DNA of 64,000 bases from Herbaspirillum aquaticum (GCF_002213425.1 NZ_NJGV01000001.1:434001-498000), one strand, 5' to 3'. Positions 28,298 to 38,067 are shown, numbered from the stretch's first letter. Notes: generated from the letters alone by a model not told the origin. Program-made: numbers and translations.

Positions 28298-29215
28298 ATG
28301 GTTTCTCTATCCGAATTCGGCGCGATCTTCGCCATGCAGGGCTTCAACGGCCTCTCGGTTTTCTGCGTGCTGCTGCTGATGGCGCTGGGCCTGGCCATCA
28401 TCTTCGGGCAGATGGGCGTGATCAACATGGCCCACGGTGAATTCCTCACCATCGGTGCCTACATCACTTACCTGCTGTCGCACCTGACCACCACCTATGC
28501 CCCGGCTTTGCAGCCGTTCTATTTCTTCGTGGCCATCGTGCTCTCCTTCGCCGTGGCCTATGGCGTGGGCTATCTCACCGAGCTGCTGCTCATCAGCCGC
28601 CTCTACAAGCGTCCGCTCGATACGCTCCTGGCCACCTGGGGCCTGTCGCTGGCGATGCAGCAGACCTTCCGTTCCATCTTCGGCGCCAAGGAAGTCAGCG
28701 CCACCTTGCCGGACTGGCTCATGGGCTCCTTCAAGCCTACCGATGCCATCGACATCCCGTTGAACGGTCTCTTCATGATGGGGCTCACGGTCTTGCTGAC
28801 CGGTGCCATCTTCGTGTTGCTGTTCCGCTCCCGCTGGGGCTTGCAGGTGCGGGCCACGATGCAGAACCGGGTCATGAGCGGGGCCGTGGGCATCAACACC
28901 CGCAAGGTCGACCGCACCACCTTTGCACTCGGTTGCGGCGTCGCCGGCGTGGCCGGGGCGGCCTTCACCACCATCGGTTCCACCGGCCCGACCAGCGGAT
29001 CGCTCTACATCGTCGATACCTTCCTGGTGGTGGTCTTCGGCGGCGCGCAAAGCCTGATCGGCACCATCGCCTCGGCGTTCTCGATTGCGCAGACGCAATC
29101 CACGGCGGAATTCTTCCTGACCGGCTCCATGGCCAAGGTGCTGACCTTGTCGGCGGTGATCCTGATCCTGATGCTGCGTCCGCAAGGCCTGTTCTCGGCG
29201 AAGGTGCGCAAATGA
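28298..29215 (+). CDS. urtB: ABC transporter permease UrtB-like
   Basis: A 305-aa inner-membrane permease of the LivH/UrtB type with about eight hydrophobic segments. GQMGVINMAHGEFLTIGAY near the N-terminus is the family signature, and LSAVILILMLRPQGLFS is the usual end. It lies 117 bp after urtA, past the intercistronic hairpin. It pairs with UrtC to form the channel. Short UrtB forms of about 300 aa lack the long N-terminal periplasmic part found in some proteobacterial UrtB. Confidence 0.87.
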   Translation: MVSLSEFGAIFAMQGFNGLSVFCVLLLMALGLAIIFGQMGVINMAHGEFLTIGAYITYLLSHLTTTYAPALQPFYFFVAIVLSFAVAYGVGYLTELLLISRLYKRPLDTLLATWGLSLAMQQTFRSIFGAKEVSATLPDWLMGSFKPTDAIDIPLNGLFMMGLTVLLTGAIFVLLFRSRWGLQVRATMQNRVMSGAVGINTRKVDRTTFALGCGVAGVAGAAFTTIGSTGPTSGSLYIVDTFLVVVFGGAQSLIGTIASAFSIAQTQSTAEFFLTGSMAKVLTLSAVILILMLRPQGLFSAKVRK

Positions 29216-29261
29216 ATGTCAAGCATGGCCACTCCCGATCCAACTACATGAGCGAGGTCCG

Positions 29262-30470
29262 ATGATGAATGCAGCCTATGAAAAACTGCTGGGCGGGCGC
29301 TCCGGTGCGCTTGGCCTCTTGGTGATGGCAGCGCTGCTGCTGGTGGTGTTCCCGCTGACGCTGGACATGTTCCGACTCAACCTGGTGGGCAAGTACCTGT
29401 CCTATGCTTTCGTGGCCGTGGGCCTGGTGCTCTGCTGGGGCTACGGCGGCATCCTCAGCCTGGGGCAGGGCGTGTTCTTCGGGCTGGGCGGCTATTGCAT
29501 GGCCATGTTCCTCAAGCTCGAAGCCTCTGACCCCATCAGCACCAAGATCCAGTCCACCCCGGGCATCCCCGACTTCATGGACTGGAACCAGATCACCGCC
29601 TTGCCGGCCATGTGGGAGCCCTTCCACAGTTTCGCCTTCACGATCCTTGCGGTGCTGGTGGTGCCGACCGTGCTGGCCATGCTGATCGGGCTGGCGATGT
29701 TCAAGCGGCGCGTGGGGGATGTGTATTTCTCCATCGTCACGCAAGCCATCGCCGCCATCCTGTCCATCCTCATCATCGGCCAGCAGGGTCTGACCGGCGG
29801 TGTGAACGGCATCACCGACCTCAAGACCCTGATGGGCTGGGACATCCGTACCGACCACGCCAAGCTGGTGCTGTATTTCGTCAATGCGGGATTGCTGTTC
29901 GGCTGCATCCTGTTCGGCCGCTACGTGCTCGGCTCCAAGCTGGGCCGGCTGCTGGTGGCCATGCGCGACAAGGAAGAACGGGTGCGCTTCTCCGGCTATG
30001 ACGTGGCCAGCTTCAAGGTCTTCGTCTTCTGCGCGGCGGCCATGTTCTCGGCCATCGGCGGGGCCATGTTCACGTTGCAGGTGGGCTTCATGTCGCCGTC
30101 CTTCGTCGGTATCGTGCCCTCCATCGAAATGGTGATCTTTGCTGCAGTGGGAGGCCGTATGTCGCTCTTGGGCGCGGTGTATGGAACGCTGCTGGTGAAC
30201 TTTGGCAAAACCTACTTCTCCGAAACCTTCCCCGAATTGTGGCTGTTCCTGATGGGCGGTCTCTTCATCGCGGTGGTGATGTATTTCCCCAATGGCCTGG
30301 CCGGGCTCTGGCAGTCCCAAGGCAAGCGCCTGATGACCAAGCTGCGCGGTGAATCCAAACCGGTAGCCCCCGTCGCTGCAGAAGTCCCCAAGCCGGTCTC
30401 CCGACCATCCACCCCTGAACCCAAGCGTGATGGCATCGAGCCAGGCGCGACCCTGGAGGCCAGCAAATGA
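29262..30470 (+). CDS. urtC: ABC transporter permease UrtC-like
   Basis: A 402-aa permease of the LivM/UrtC type. LCWGYGGILSLGQGVFFGLGGY is the conserved N-terminal membrane motif, and a charged loop with RDKEERVRFSGYDVA couples to the ATPases. The C-terminus is a 50-residue cytoplasmic, proline-rich tail. The start is one of two consecutive ATG codons at 29262, preceded by GAGGTCCG. The stop overlaps urtD by four bases. Confidence 0.87.
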   Translation: MMNAAYEKLLGGRSGALGLLVMAALLLVVFPLTLDMFRLNLVGKYLSYAFVAVGLVLCWGYGGILSLGQGVFFGLGGYCMAMFLKLEASDPISTKIQSTPGIPDFMDWNQITALPAMWEPFHSFAFTILAVLVVPTVLAMLIGLAMFKRRVGDVYFSIVTQAIAAILSILIIGQQGLTGGVNGITDLKTLMGWDIRTDHAKLVLYFVNAGLLFGCILFGRYVLGSKLGRLLVAMRDKEERVRFSGYDVASFKVFVFCAAAMFSAIGGAMFTLQVGFMSPSFVGIVPSIEMVIFAAVGGRMSLLGAVYGTLLVNFGKTYFSETFPELWLFLMGGLFIAVVMYFPNGLAGLWQSQGKRLMTKLRGESKPVAPVAAEVPKPVSRPSTPEPKRDGIEPGATLEASK

Positions 30471-31234
30471 GCGAACACGCCATCGGTTTCGAATCGGATG
30501 CCCATCCGGTCCTGGCCATCGAAGACCTGACCGTGTCTTTCGATGGGTTCAAGGCAGTCGACAAGCTCAATCTCTACGTGCAGCGCAATGAGGTGCGCGT
30601 GGTGATCGGACCCAACGGTGCCGGCAAGACCACGGTGCTGGACCTGATCTGCGGCAAGACCCGCGCCACTTCCGGCAGCATCAAGTTCAACAATCACGAA
30701 CTGACCAAGATGAGCGAGCACGCCATCGTGCGGGTGGGTGTCGGGCGCAAGTTCCAGACCCCGTCCATCTACGAGAACCTTTCCGTGTTCGAGAACCTGG
30801 AGATGTCCTTCCCGCGCGGCCGCAAGGTGTTCGGCGCGCTGACCTTCAAGCGTTCGCCGGATGTGGTGGCGCGGGTGGAGGCGGTGGCGGCGGAGATTTT
30901 CCTGGAAGCGCAATTGCACACCCAGGCTGACCTGCTCTCGCATGGCCAGAAGCAGTGGCTGGAAATCGGCATGCTGCTGATGCAGGAGCCGGAGCTGCTG
31001 ATGCTGGATGAACCGGTGGCCGGCATGAGCGTGTCCGAACGCGAAAAGACGGCCGAACTGCTGGGCCGCATCAGCCAGGGCCGTTCGGTGGTGGTGATCG
31101 AGCACGACATGGATTTCGTCAAGAGCATCGCCCACAAGGTCACCGTGCTGCACCAGGGCAAGATCCTGGCCGAAGGCAGCATGGAGAAGGTGCAGTCCGA
31201 TCCCAAGGTGATCGATGTCTATCTCGGTCACTGA
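30467..31234 (+). CDS. urtD: ABC transporter ATP-binding protein UrtD-like
   Basis: A 255-aa ATPase. Walker A is GPNGAGKTT, the UrtD-type GVGRKFQTPSIYENLSVFENLEM follows, and Walker B is LLMLDEPVAG with IEHDMDFV after it. In place of the normal LSGGQ signature it has LSHGQKQWLEIG, which is typical of UrtD. It overlaps urtC by four bases. Confidence 0.9.
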   Translation: MSEHAIGFESDAHPVLAIEDLTVSFDGFKAVDKLNLYVQRNEVRVVIGPNGAGKTTVLDLICGKTRATSGSIKFNNHELTKMSEHAIVRVGVGRKFQTPSIYENLSVFENLEMSFPRGRKVFGALTFKRSPDVVARVEAVAAEIFLEAQLHTQADLLSHGQKQWLEIGMLLMQEPELLMLDEPVAGMSVSEREKTAELLGRISQGRSVVVIEHDMDFVKSIAHKVTVLHQGKILAEGSMEKVQSDPKVIDVYLGH

Positions 31235-31259
31235 ACTTCCCTCATCCCCGGAGCCTGCC

Positions 31260-31949
31260 ATGTTCAAAGTCTCGCAACTCGCTTCCGGCTACGGCCAGAG
31301 CAAGGTCATCCACGATGTCGACCTGTCGGTGGCCAAGGAAGAAATCGTCGCCGTCATGGGCCGCAACGGCATGGGCAAGACCACGCTGTTCAAGACCCTG
31401 ATGGGCATCCTGCCGCTGCGCGGCGGCAGCATCAGCATCGATGGTGTGGAACTGGGCGGCCTGGAAAGCCACCAGCGCGTCGAGCGCGGCGTGGCCTACG
31501 TGCCGCAGGGGCGCATGATCTTCTCACACATGACGGTGCTGGAAAACATCCAGACCGGCCTGCCCGCGTCGGCCAAGGGCAAGGTGCCCGACGAGCTGTA
31601 TTCGCTGTTCCCGGTGCTCTATGACATGCGCACCCGCAAGGGCGGCAACCTGTCCGGCGGACAGCAGCAGCAACTGGCCATTGCGCGCGCGCTGGCCACC
31701 AATCCGCGCGTGCTGCTGCTGGATGAGCCGACCGAAGGCATCCAGCCTTCCATCATCAAGGACATCGCCAGGAGCCTCAAGGAAATCCGCAAGATCCGTG
31801 CGCTCACCATCGTGGTCTCGGAGCAGGTACTGAGCTTCACGCTGGAGATTGCCGATCGCTTCCTGGTCATCGACAAGGGCCGCTTCGTCTACGAAGACAC
31901 GCGCGAGAACGTCGATGCGCCCACCATCAGCAAGTATCTGTCGGTCTGA
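31260..31949 (+). CDS. urtE: ABC transporter ATP-binding protein UrtE-like
   Basis: A 229-aa ATPase of the LivF/UrtE type with Walker [10 protein letters not shown], signature [15 protein letters not shown] and Walker [16 protein letters not shown] 31260 was chosen because GGAG lies just upstream and the protein then begins at the conserved strand [13 protein letters not shown]; the in-frame ATG at 31215 would overlap urtD. It completes the transporter and is followed 29 bases later by amiE. Confidence 0.9.
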   Translation: MFKVSQLASGYGQSKVIHDVDLSVAKEEIVAVMGRNGMGKTTLFKTLMGILPLRGGSISIDGVELGGLESHQRVERGVAYVPQGRMIFSHMTVLENIQTGLPASAKGKVPDELYSLFPVLYDMRTRKGGNLSGGQQQQLAIARALATNPRVLLLDEPTEGIQPSIIKDIARSLKEIRKIRALTIVVSEQVLSFTLEIADRFLVIDKGRFVYEDTRENVDAPTISKYLSV

Positions 31950-31978
31950 TCCGACCGTCTTTTCAGAGGAGCAAGCCC

Positions 31979-33010
31979 ATGCGACACGGAGACATTTCAG
32001 CCAGCTGCGACGCCGTCGGCGTGGCCGTGGTGAACTACAAGATGCCGCGCCTGCATACGCGCGGCGAGGTGCTGGAGAACGCCAGGAAAATCGCCGCCAT
32101 GCTGGTCGGCATGAAGCAGGGATTGCCGGGGCTGGACCTGGTGGTGTTCCCCGAGTATTCCACCCACGGCATCATGTATGACCGTGAAGAAATGTTCGAG
32201 ACCGCCGCCACCATCCCCGGCGACGAGACGGCCATCTTTTCCGAAGCTTGCCGCATCGCCGGCGTGTGGGGGGTGTTTTCGCTGACCGGCGAGCGCCATG
32301 AAGAGCATCCGCGCAAGGTCCCTTACAACACGCTGATCCTCATCAACGACCAGGGCGAGATCGTGCAGAAGTACCGCAAGATCATGCCGTGGACGCCCAT
32401 CGAGGGCTGGTATCCGGGCGATACCACCTATGTCTGCGACGGTCCCAAGGGCTTGAAGATCAGCCTCATCATCTGTGATGACGGCAACTATCCCGAGATC
32501 TGGCGCGACTGCGCCATGAAGGGCGCGGAACTGGTGGTGCGCTGCCAGGGCTACATGTATCCGGCCAAGGAACAGCAGATCATGGTTTCCAAGGCCATGG
32601 CCTGGATGAACAACCTCTATGTGGCCGTGGCCAATGCGGCCGGTTTCGATGGCGTCTATTCCTATTTCGGCCATTCGGCCATCGTCGGTTTCGATGGCCG
32701 CACGCTGGGCGAATGCGGCACGGAGGAGATGGGCATCCAGTATGCCGAACTGTCGGTCTCGGCCATCCGCGATGCGCGCCGCAACTGGCAATCGCAGAAC
32801 CACCTCTACAAGCTGCTGCATCGCGGCTACACCGGCAAGATCAATTCGGGCGAATCGCCGGCGGGCGTGGCCGCGTGTCCCTTCGACTTCTATCGCACCT
32901 GGGTCAATGACCCGCAGGCCGCGCGCGCCCAGGTCGAGGCATTGACGCGCAACAGTGCCGGTACGCCCGAATGCCCGATGCCGGGGATCCCTACCGAGCC
33001 GGCAGCCTGA
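31979..33010 (+). CDS. amiE: Aliphatic amidase AmiE
   Basis: Hydrolyses short aliphatic amides to the acid and ammonia in the cytoplasm. The 343-aa protein is very similar in memory to Pseudomonas AmiE from MRHGDIS onward and has the nitrilase-fold triad: E59 (VVFPEYS), K134 (QKYRKIMPW) and C166 (LIICDDGN). An AGAGGAGC ribosome site precedes ATG 31979. No amiR/amiC antiterminator system is visible nearby; the divergent sensor kinase may take its place. The gene follows the transporter directly, so imported amide is the likely substrate. Confidence 0.95.
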   Translation: MRHGDISASCDAVGVAVVNYKMPRLHTRGEVLENARKIAAMLVGMKQGLPGLDLVVFPEYSTHGIMYDREEMFETAATIPGDETAIFSEACRIAGVWGVFSLTGERHEEHPRKVPYNTLILINDQGEIVQKYRKIMPWTPIEGWYPGDTTYVCDGPKGLKISLIICDDGNYPEIWRDCAMKGAELVVRCQGYMYPAKEQQIMVSKAMAWMNNLYVAVANAAGFDGVYSYFGHSAIVGFDGRTLGECGTEEMGIQYAELSVSAIRDARRNWQSQNHLYKLLHRGYTGKINSGESPAGVAACPFDFYRTWVNDPQAARAQVEALTRNSAGTPECPMPGIPTEPAA

Positions 33011-33058
33011 GGCCGAAGGCGCAAGGCCTCATCACACACCCACCACCAAGGAGATCGC

Positions 33059-34237
33059 ATGCAACACTTCAAGATCAAGCCCGGCGTCCCGCTGGCAGAG
33101 CAGGCTGAACTGGGCCACAACCGCTGGCATCCGGACCTGCCATTCCTGGCCTCGGTCAAGCCGGGTGAATCCATCCTGATCGAGTCGCTGGACTTCCTGG
33201 ACGCGCAGATCCAGGACACCGACGATGTCTCCGACGTCAAGAACGTCGACCTGACCCGCGCCCATCCGCTGACCGGTCCCTTCCACGTGGAAGGGGCAGA
33301 GCCCGGCGACCTACTGGTGATCGACCTGCTGGACATCAAGCCGGTGACCCCGGTCGGTTTCTCCGGCGTGTTTGCCAAGGAAAACGGTGGCGGCTTCCTG
33401 GCCGATTACTTCCCCGAAGCCGACAAGGCCATCTGGGACCTGAAGGGCTTGTATGCCACCTCGCGCCATATCCCGGGCGTGCGCATCGCCGGCCTGACCC
33501 ACCCCGGTCTGATGGGTTGCCTGCCTTCCCACGATCTGCTGGCCGAGTGGAATCGCCGCGAAGCGCCGCTGGCCGCCAAGGGCCTGGCCCAGCCGCCCAA
33601 CCCCAGCACCGCCGTGCTGCGCGGCCTGACCGGCGCCAAGTTCGACGAAATGGCCAAGGTCGCTGCCCGCACCGTGCCGCCGCGCGAGCATGGCGGCAAT
33701 ACCGACATCAAGGACCTGTCGGCGGGCACCCGCATCTTCTTCCCGGTGTACGTGAAGGGCGCGGGCTTCTCGATGGGGGACCTGCACTTCTCGCAGGGGG
33801 ACGGCGAGATCGGCTTCTGCGGTGCCATCGAGATGGATGGGGTGAGCCACGTCGGCTTTGACCTCATCAAGGGCGGCATGGCCAAGTACAACATCACTTC
33901 GCCCATCTTCATGCCCAGCATCGTCAAGCCGCATTACGAGCAGTGGCTGACCTTCGAAGGCATCAGCGTGGAAAACGGCGTGAACTACTACCTCGATGCC
34001 ACCGTGGCCTATCGCCAGGCCTGCCTGAAGGCCATCGACTACCTGACCCACTTCGGCTACACCGGCAGCCAGGCCTACATGCTGCTGACCGCCGCACCGG
34101 TGGAAGGGCGCATCGGCGGCATCGTCGACATCCCCAACTGCGCCTGCACGGTGGCCTTGCCGACCTCCATCTTCGATCAGGACATCACGCCCAAGGGCAT
34201 GCTCAATGACAAATCGTATTGGGGCCGCAAGGGCTAG
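33059..34237 (+). CDS. fmdA: Formamidase FmdA (acetamidase/formamidase family)
   Basis: A 392-aa enzyme releasing ammonia from formamide, unrelated in fold to AmiE. It contains the family segments ELGHNRWHPD near residue 20, TGPFHVEGAEPGDLLVIDLLDI, PGVRIAGLTHPGLMGCLPS and, towards the C-terminus, TGSQAYMLLTAAPVEGRIGGIVD. ATG 33059 follows an AAGGAGA ribosome site. In Methylophilus fmdA is clustered with fmdB and an ABC transporter of the same type as found here, which supports the amide assignment. A strong terminator follows. Confidence 0.94.
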   Translation: MQHFKIKPGVPLAEQAELGHNRWHPDLPFLASVKPGESILIESLDFLDAQIQDTDDVSDVKNVDLTRAHPLTGPFHVEGAEPGDLLVIDLLDIKPVTPVGFSGVFAKENGGGFLADYFPEADKAIWDLKGLYATSRHIPGVRIAGLTHPGLMGCLPSHDLLAEWNRREAPLAAKGLAQPPNPSTAVLRGLTGAKFDEMAKVAARTVPPREHGGNTDIKDLSAGTRIFFPVYVKGAGFSMGDLHFSQGDGEIGFCGAIEMDGVSHVGFDLIKGGMAKYNITSPIFMPSIVKPHYEQWLTFEGISVENGVNYYLDATVAYRQACLKAIDYLTHFGYTGSQAYMLLTAAPVEGRIGGIVDIPNCACTVALPTSIFDQDITPKGMLNDKSYWGRKG

Positions 34238-34262
34238 CGATCAACGCAGTGACGTGTGTGTT

Positions 34263-34294
34263 CCCGGCCGGGCGCAGGCCTGGCCGGGTTTTTT
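34263..34294 (+). terminator. Rho-independent terminator between fmdA and the FmdB-like gene
   Basis: A CCCGGCC/GGCCGGG stem (34263-34269 with 34282-34288) is followed by six T. It sits before the last gene of the cluster, so that gene is either read through at a lower level or has its own promoter. Confidence 0.85.
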
Positions 34295-34323
34295 CGAGAC
34301 ACAGGATTGATGAAGGAGGCGCC

Positions 34324-34620
34324 ATGCCCTTGTACGACATTCGTTGCAGCCATTGCGAAGGCATCTTCGAGCGCCTGATTCCCTTGCAGGGATTGCACGG
34401 CCAGACCTGCTGTCCCTACTGCAAGCAGGAAACGGCGGCCTCGCCCATGCCCACGGGCGGCCATGTGGGCTTGCAGGTCAAGCATCGCTGGCAGCCCCGC
34501 AACGGTGCCGAGCAGCTAGCCGGGCAGGGTGCGACCGGGCCGGGGACGCATGCAGGCGCCGGCCGCAGCAGCGTGCTGCACAACTGCAAGGGACACAGCT
34601 GCAGTATTTGCGCGACCTGA
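34324..34620 (+). CDS. FmdB-type zinc ribbon protein
   Basis: A 98-aa protein starting MPLYDIRCSHCEGIFERLIPL, with a second pair in CCPYC, giving a CxxC...CxxC zinc ribbon. The C-terminal part is low in complexity and ends LHNCKGHSCSIC, a further Cys set. FmdB proteins have been proposed to regulate fmd genes. ATG 34324 follows AAGGAGG at good spacing. It converges on the HDOD gene with 16 bases between the two stops. Confidence 0.82.
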   Translation: MPLYDIRCSHCEGIFERLIPLQGLHGQTCCPYCKQETAASPMPTGGHVGLQVKHRWQPRNGAEQLAGQGATGPGTHAGAGRSSVLHNCKGHSCSICAT

Positions 34621-34636
34621 GGCCAGATAGCGCCGG

Positions 34637-35509
34637 CTACTCCAGCATCGCGTCCAGCCCCGCCGCCAGTTCCGTGAGCGAAGGCATGGCGCGTTCGGCC
34701 TTGTCAGGGGCGTGCTTGACCAGCACCGGCATCCACGCCGGGTCCACCCCCAGCTTCTTGCCCACGGCTGCCGGGTAGGTGGCCAGTGCGGCCTCGTCCT
34801 CCAGTGACAGCACGGTCACGCGCGCAGCCCACGCACCCAGGTGCACCCAGGCGGCGGCACGATCGAGGCGGCCTGCGCCCAGCGGATCGGGAACCGAGCG
34901 CAGTGCGGTCACCAGCGCATCCGGGAAGTGCCAGATCGTCGCCAGTTCGGCCGATACATCGGCGTAGTGGAAGCCCCAGGCCGCCTTTTCCTGTTCGGCG
35001 CGGCCGGCGTCGAGCACATTGCATTGCTTGTCCAGCGGGGCGACAGCGGCCGGGGCTACGGCATGCAATTGCAACTGGCCGATGCCGTGCATCATCCCTA
35101 CCGTGAAGACGGCATCCCCGTTGTCTTCGCCGTTGATCCCGGCATGCATCGCCAGCCAGCGCGCCGCCACGGCGGTGTAGAGGGTATGCCGCCAGAACTG
35201 CTGCAAGTCCATGCCGCGGCTGCTCTTGAAGGCCGCGACCATGCCATTGCCCAGCACCAGGTTGCGCACCATGATGAAGCCCAGCATGCGCAACGCATCG
35301 TCGACTGTCCCGATGGTGCGCGAGGCATGGAAAAACGCCGAGTTGGCCAGCCGCAGCACCTTGGCGGTCAGCGCCGGGTCGGCGGCGATCTGCTGGGCGA
35401 TCTCGTGGGCGGACACTTCCTCGCTGTTGAAGCTGGCCATCAGCTGCTGGACCACCTTGGGAATGGTCGGCAACTTTCCGGGTTGGTCCACCAGGCTCTT
35501 GAGCTCCAT
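34637..35509 (-). CDS. HDOD domain protein
   Basis: A 290-aa protein consisting mainly of an HDOD domain (HD-related output domain, residues about 10-200) with LPTIPKVVQQLM, ADPALTAKVLRLANS and AVFTVGMMHGIGQLQL. HDOD proteins take part in signalling but usually lack the metal-binding HD pair; no clear HD is seen here. ATG 35509 has GGAGGAAC upstream; the ORF's earlier ATG lacks support. It is a stand-alone gene, divergent from the DUF3141 gene. Confidence 0.88.
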   Translation of the reverse strand: MELKSLVDQPGKLPTIPKVVQQLMASFNSEEVSAHEIAQQIAADPALTAKVLRLANSAFFHASRTIGTVDDALRMLGFIMVRNLVLGNGMVAAFKSSRGMDLQQFWRHTLYTAVAARWLAMHAGINGEDNGDAVFTVGMMHGIGQLQLHAVAPAAVAPLDKQCNVLDAGRAEQEKAAWGFHYADVSAELATIWHFPDALVTALRSVPDPLGAGRLDRAAAWVHLGAWAARVTVLSLEDEAALATYPAAVGKKLGVDPAWMPVLVKHAPDKAERAMPSLTELAAGLDAMLE

Positions 35510-35647
35510 GAAAGTTCCTCCGTGCAATGGTTTTAGTGGTTTTCACGTCCAATTCCGTGAATTGCGGTTCCATTGTCGCAGAGATCGGACGATTTGCTGA
35601 CGATCCAGGTCAGTATGATGGAACTCTTACTTGACCGGAGTGCACCC

Positions 35648-38059
35648 ATGGCAAGCCGCAAGACGTCCGACCTCCATCCCCCTCTGCAGCCCGCCACGCC
35701 CGCTGCGGCCTGGGGCGATGTCCCGAACTATGTACAGGATTGCGTACAGCGCAGTTTCCTCTTCCTCGATACCTTGCTCGACCGTGGCAATGACTATCTG
35801 GAGCATCTGGAGCAGGGTACGCCACCGCTGTTGAAATTCGACCATGAGCTGGTGCTGGACGGGCACGACCTGCCCGAGCCCTGCAATTACGCCTTGTTGC
35901 GGCTGCAGCCGCCACCGGGGCTGCCCGTCGATGCGCAGGCGCGTCCCGTGGTGGTGGTGGATCCGCGTGCCGGGCACGGGCCCGGCATTGGCGGCTTCAA
36001 GTTCGATTCGGAAGTGGGCATGGCGATGAAGGCCGGGCATACCGTGTATTTCGTCACTTTCCGTCCCGAGCCCGAGGATGGCCAGACGCTGGTCACCGTC
36101 ATGGATGCCGAGGCGCGCTTCCTCGAAGAAGTGATCCGCCGCCATCCGCAATGCCCGGCCAAGCCGGTGGTGATCGGCAATTGCCAGGCCGGCTGGGCCA
36201 TGATGACGCTCGATGCCGTGCGGCCGGAGCTGTTTGGTCCGCTGATGATGGTCGGCGCGCCGGCGTCCTACTGGGCTGGCAGTTCCACGCTGAACCCCAT
36301 GCGTTACAGCGGTGCCAACCTCGGCGGGACCTGGCTGGCCTCGCTGGCTGCCGACCTCGGGGCCGACCGTTTCGATGGCGCCTACCTGGTCGAGAATTTC
36401 GAGAAACTCAATCCGGCCAACACCTTCTGGAGCAAGTATTACAACCTGTGGGCCGGGGTTGACCAGGAAGCGCCGCGCTTTTTGGAATTCGAACGCTGGT
36501 GGGGCGGTTTCTTCCGCATGACCGGGGCCGAGATCGAGGCCATCACCGAGAATCTCTTCGTGGGCAACAAGCTGGCGCGCGGGGAGCTGGAAGTCAAGGG
36601 CAGGCCGGTCAATCTGCGCGACATCACCGCACCCATCGTGGTCTTCGCCTCATGGGGGGACAACATCACGCCACCGCCGCAGGCACTGAACTGGATCATC
36701 GATGTGTGGGGCGACGAGCGCGCCATCGCGGCGGCCGGACGCACCATCATCTACGTGCTGCACGAGAGCGTGGGCCACCTGGGCATCTTCGTGGGCGGAT
36801 CGGTGGCGTTGAAGGAGCACGACCAGCTGGTGAGTTCGCTGGACGTCATCGAGAGCCTGCCACCAGGGCTCTACGAGATGAAGCTGGAACGCAAGGACGA
36901 TCGCGCGAGCCAGCGCTGGGATGCGCTGGAGCCGGGTGACTACACGGTGCACTACCAGCACCGCACCATGGAAGACCTGCGCAAGCTCAATCCCGAAGGC
37001 CGCGAGGAGGAGTCGCTCTTCTCGACCATCAGCCAGTGGTCGCAACTCAATGCGCAGTGGTACAAGACCTGGGTGCGCCCGTGGGTGCGCATGAGCGCCA
37101 CCCGCGAAAGCGCCAACGCGTTGATGCGCATGAATCCGCTGCGCATGCAGCGGCAACTGTTCTCCGACAAGCATCCGGCGGCCGCCTTCATCCGCCAGCA
37201 GGCTGCTGCGGCGCGCGCCCATCGGGTCGAGCTCGACCCGGACCATCCGCTGAAGCAATACGAGCGCCGCATGGCGCAGAAGATCACCGACGAACTCAAC
37301 GCCTGGCGCGACCAGCGCGATGCCCGCACGGTGCGCATGACGCGCCGCCTGTTCGGCCCCAACGGCCTGGGTGCCTGGCTGCCGCCGCGCGAGCCCGATG
37401 CCGAGCTTGCCCAGCGCTGGGCGCAGCAGGAACTGGGCCGCTACCGGGATACCGTCATCGGCCAGATCGCCGACGGCGGCTTCGCCGAAGCGGTATGCCG
37501 CATCGTCATTGCCGGCATGGTGTCCATCGGCGCCTTCGAACGGCGCAGCCTGCGCCTGGCGCGGCTGCTGGCGCAACTGCCGAACATGCATGCCAGCGTC
37601 TCGCCGCAGACCAATTGGGTGCAGCTGTTGAAGGAGCAGGCCCGCATCACTGCGGTGGCGCCCGTCGAGGCGCTCAACGCGCTGGGGCAGATGCTGCCGG
37701 ACAAGGCCAGCCGCGAGCGTGCCTTGGCCTTGGCCGCAGCGGTGATGATGATTGAACCGACCCTGGCCAACCCGCGCTCGGAAATCATCGAGCTGCTCAT
37801 GGGCACGCTGGATGCCGAGCCTGATCGCGTGATTGCGCTGGCGCGCAAGCTCACCGCGGCCATTGGCGAAGACGGCGAGGCGCTGCCGACGGTCCAGCCA
37901 GATCCGGCGCCAGCGGTAGCGCCCAAGCGTGCGCCCCGCAAAGCCGTGGCGGCCAAGGCGGTCGCCAAGCCCGCAGCAAAGCCCGCAGCCAAGCCCAAGA
38001 AAGCGGCGGCTGCCGACCAGCCAGCGAAGGCCGCCAAGCCCCGTCCCCGCCGCCCCTGA
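35648..38059 (+). CDS. DUF3141 protein with PHA-synthase-like hydrolase domain
   Basis: A protein of about 803 aa. The N-terminal half is an alpha/beta-hydrolase related to PHA synthases: nucleophile C179 in GNCQAGW (a lipase-type box with Cys), D338 in SWGDNITPP and H377 in ESVGHLGIF form a complete triad. Residues about 560-750 have a mainly helical domain. The last 55 residues are rich in Ala, Lys and Pro in AKPAAKP-like repeats, like histone-like or phasin tails. ATG 35648 was chosen for its GGAG site; ATG 35573 is possible. No phaA, phaB or phasin gene is adjacent. Substrate and product are unknown. Confidence 0.85.
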   Translation: MASRKTSDLHPPLQPATPAAAWGDVPNYVQDCVQRSFLFLDTLLDRGNDYLEHLEQGTPPLLKFDHELVLDGHDLPEPCNYALLRLQPPPGLPVDAQARPVVVVDPRAGHGPGIGGFKFDSEVGMAMKAGHTVYFVTFRPEPEDGQTLVTVMDAEARFLEEVIRRHPQCPAKPVVIGNCQAGWAMMTLDAVRPELFGPLMMVGAPASYWAGSSTLNPMRYSGANLGGTWLASLAADLGADRFDGAYLVENFEKLNPANTFWSKYYNLWAGVDQEAPRFLEFERWWGGFFRMTGAEIEAITENLFVGNKLARGELEVKGRPVNLRDITAPIVVFASWGDNITPPPQALNWIIDVWGDERAIAAAGRTIIYVLHESVGHLGIFVGGSVALKEHDQLVSSLDVIESLPPGLYEMKLERKDDRASQRWDALEPGDYTVHYQHRTMEDLRKLNPEGREEESLFSTISQWSQLNAQWYKTWVRPWVRMSATRESANALMRMNPLRMQRQLFSDKHPAAAFIRQQAAAARAHRVELDPDHPLKQYERRMAQKITDELNAWRDQRDARTVRMTRRLFGPNGLGAWLPPREPDAELAQRWAQQELGRYRDTVIGQIADGGFAEAVCRIVIAGMVSIGAFERRSLRLARLLAQLPNMHASVSPQTNWVQLLKEQARITAVAPVEALNALGQMLPDKASRERALALAAAVMMIEPTLANPRSEIIELLMGTLDAEPDRVIALARKLTAAIGEDGEALPTVQPDPAPAVAPKRAPRKAVAAKAVAKPAAKPAAKPKKAAAADQPAKAAKPRPRRP

Positions 38060-38067
38060 GCCCGTGC

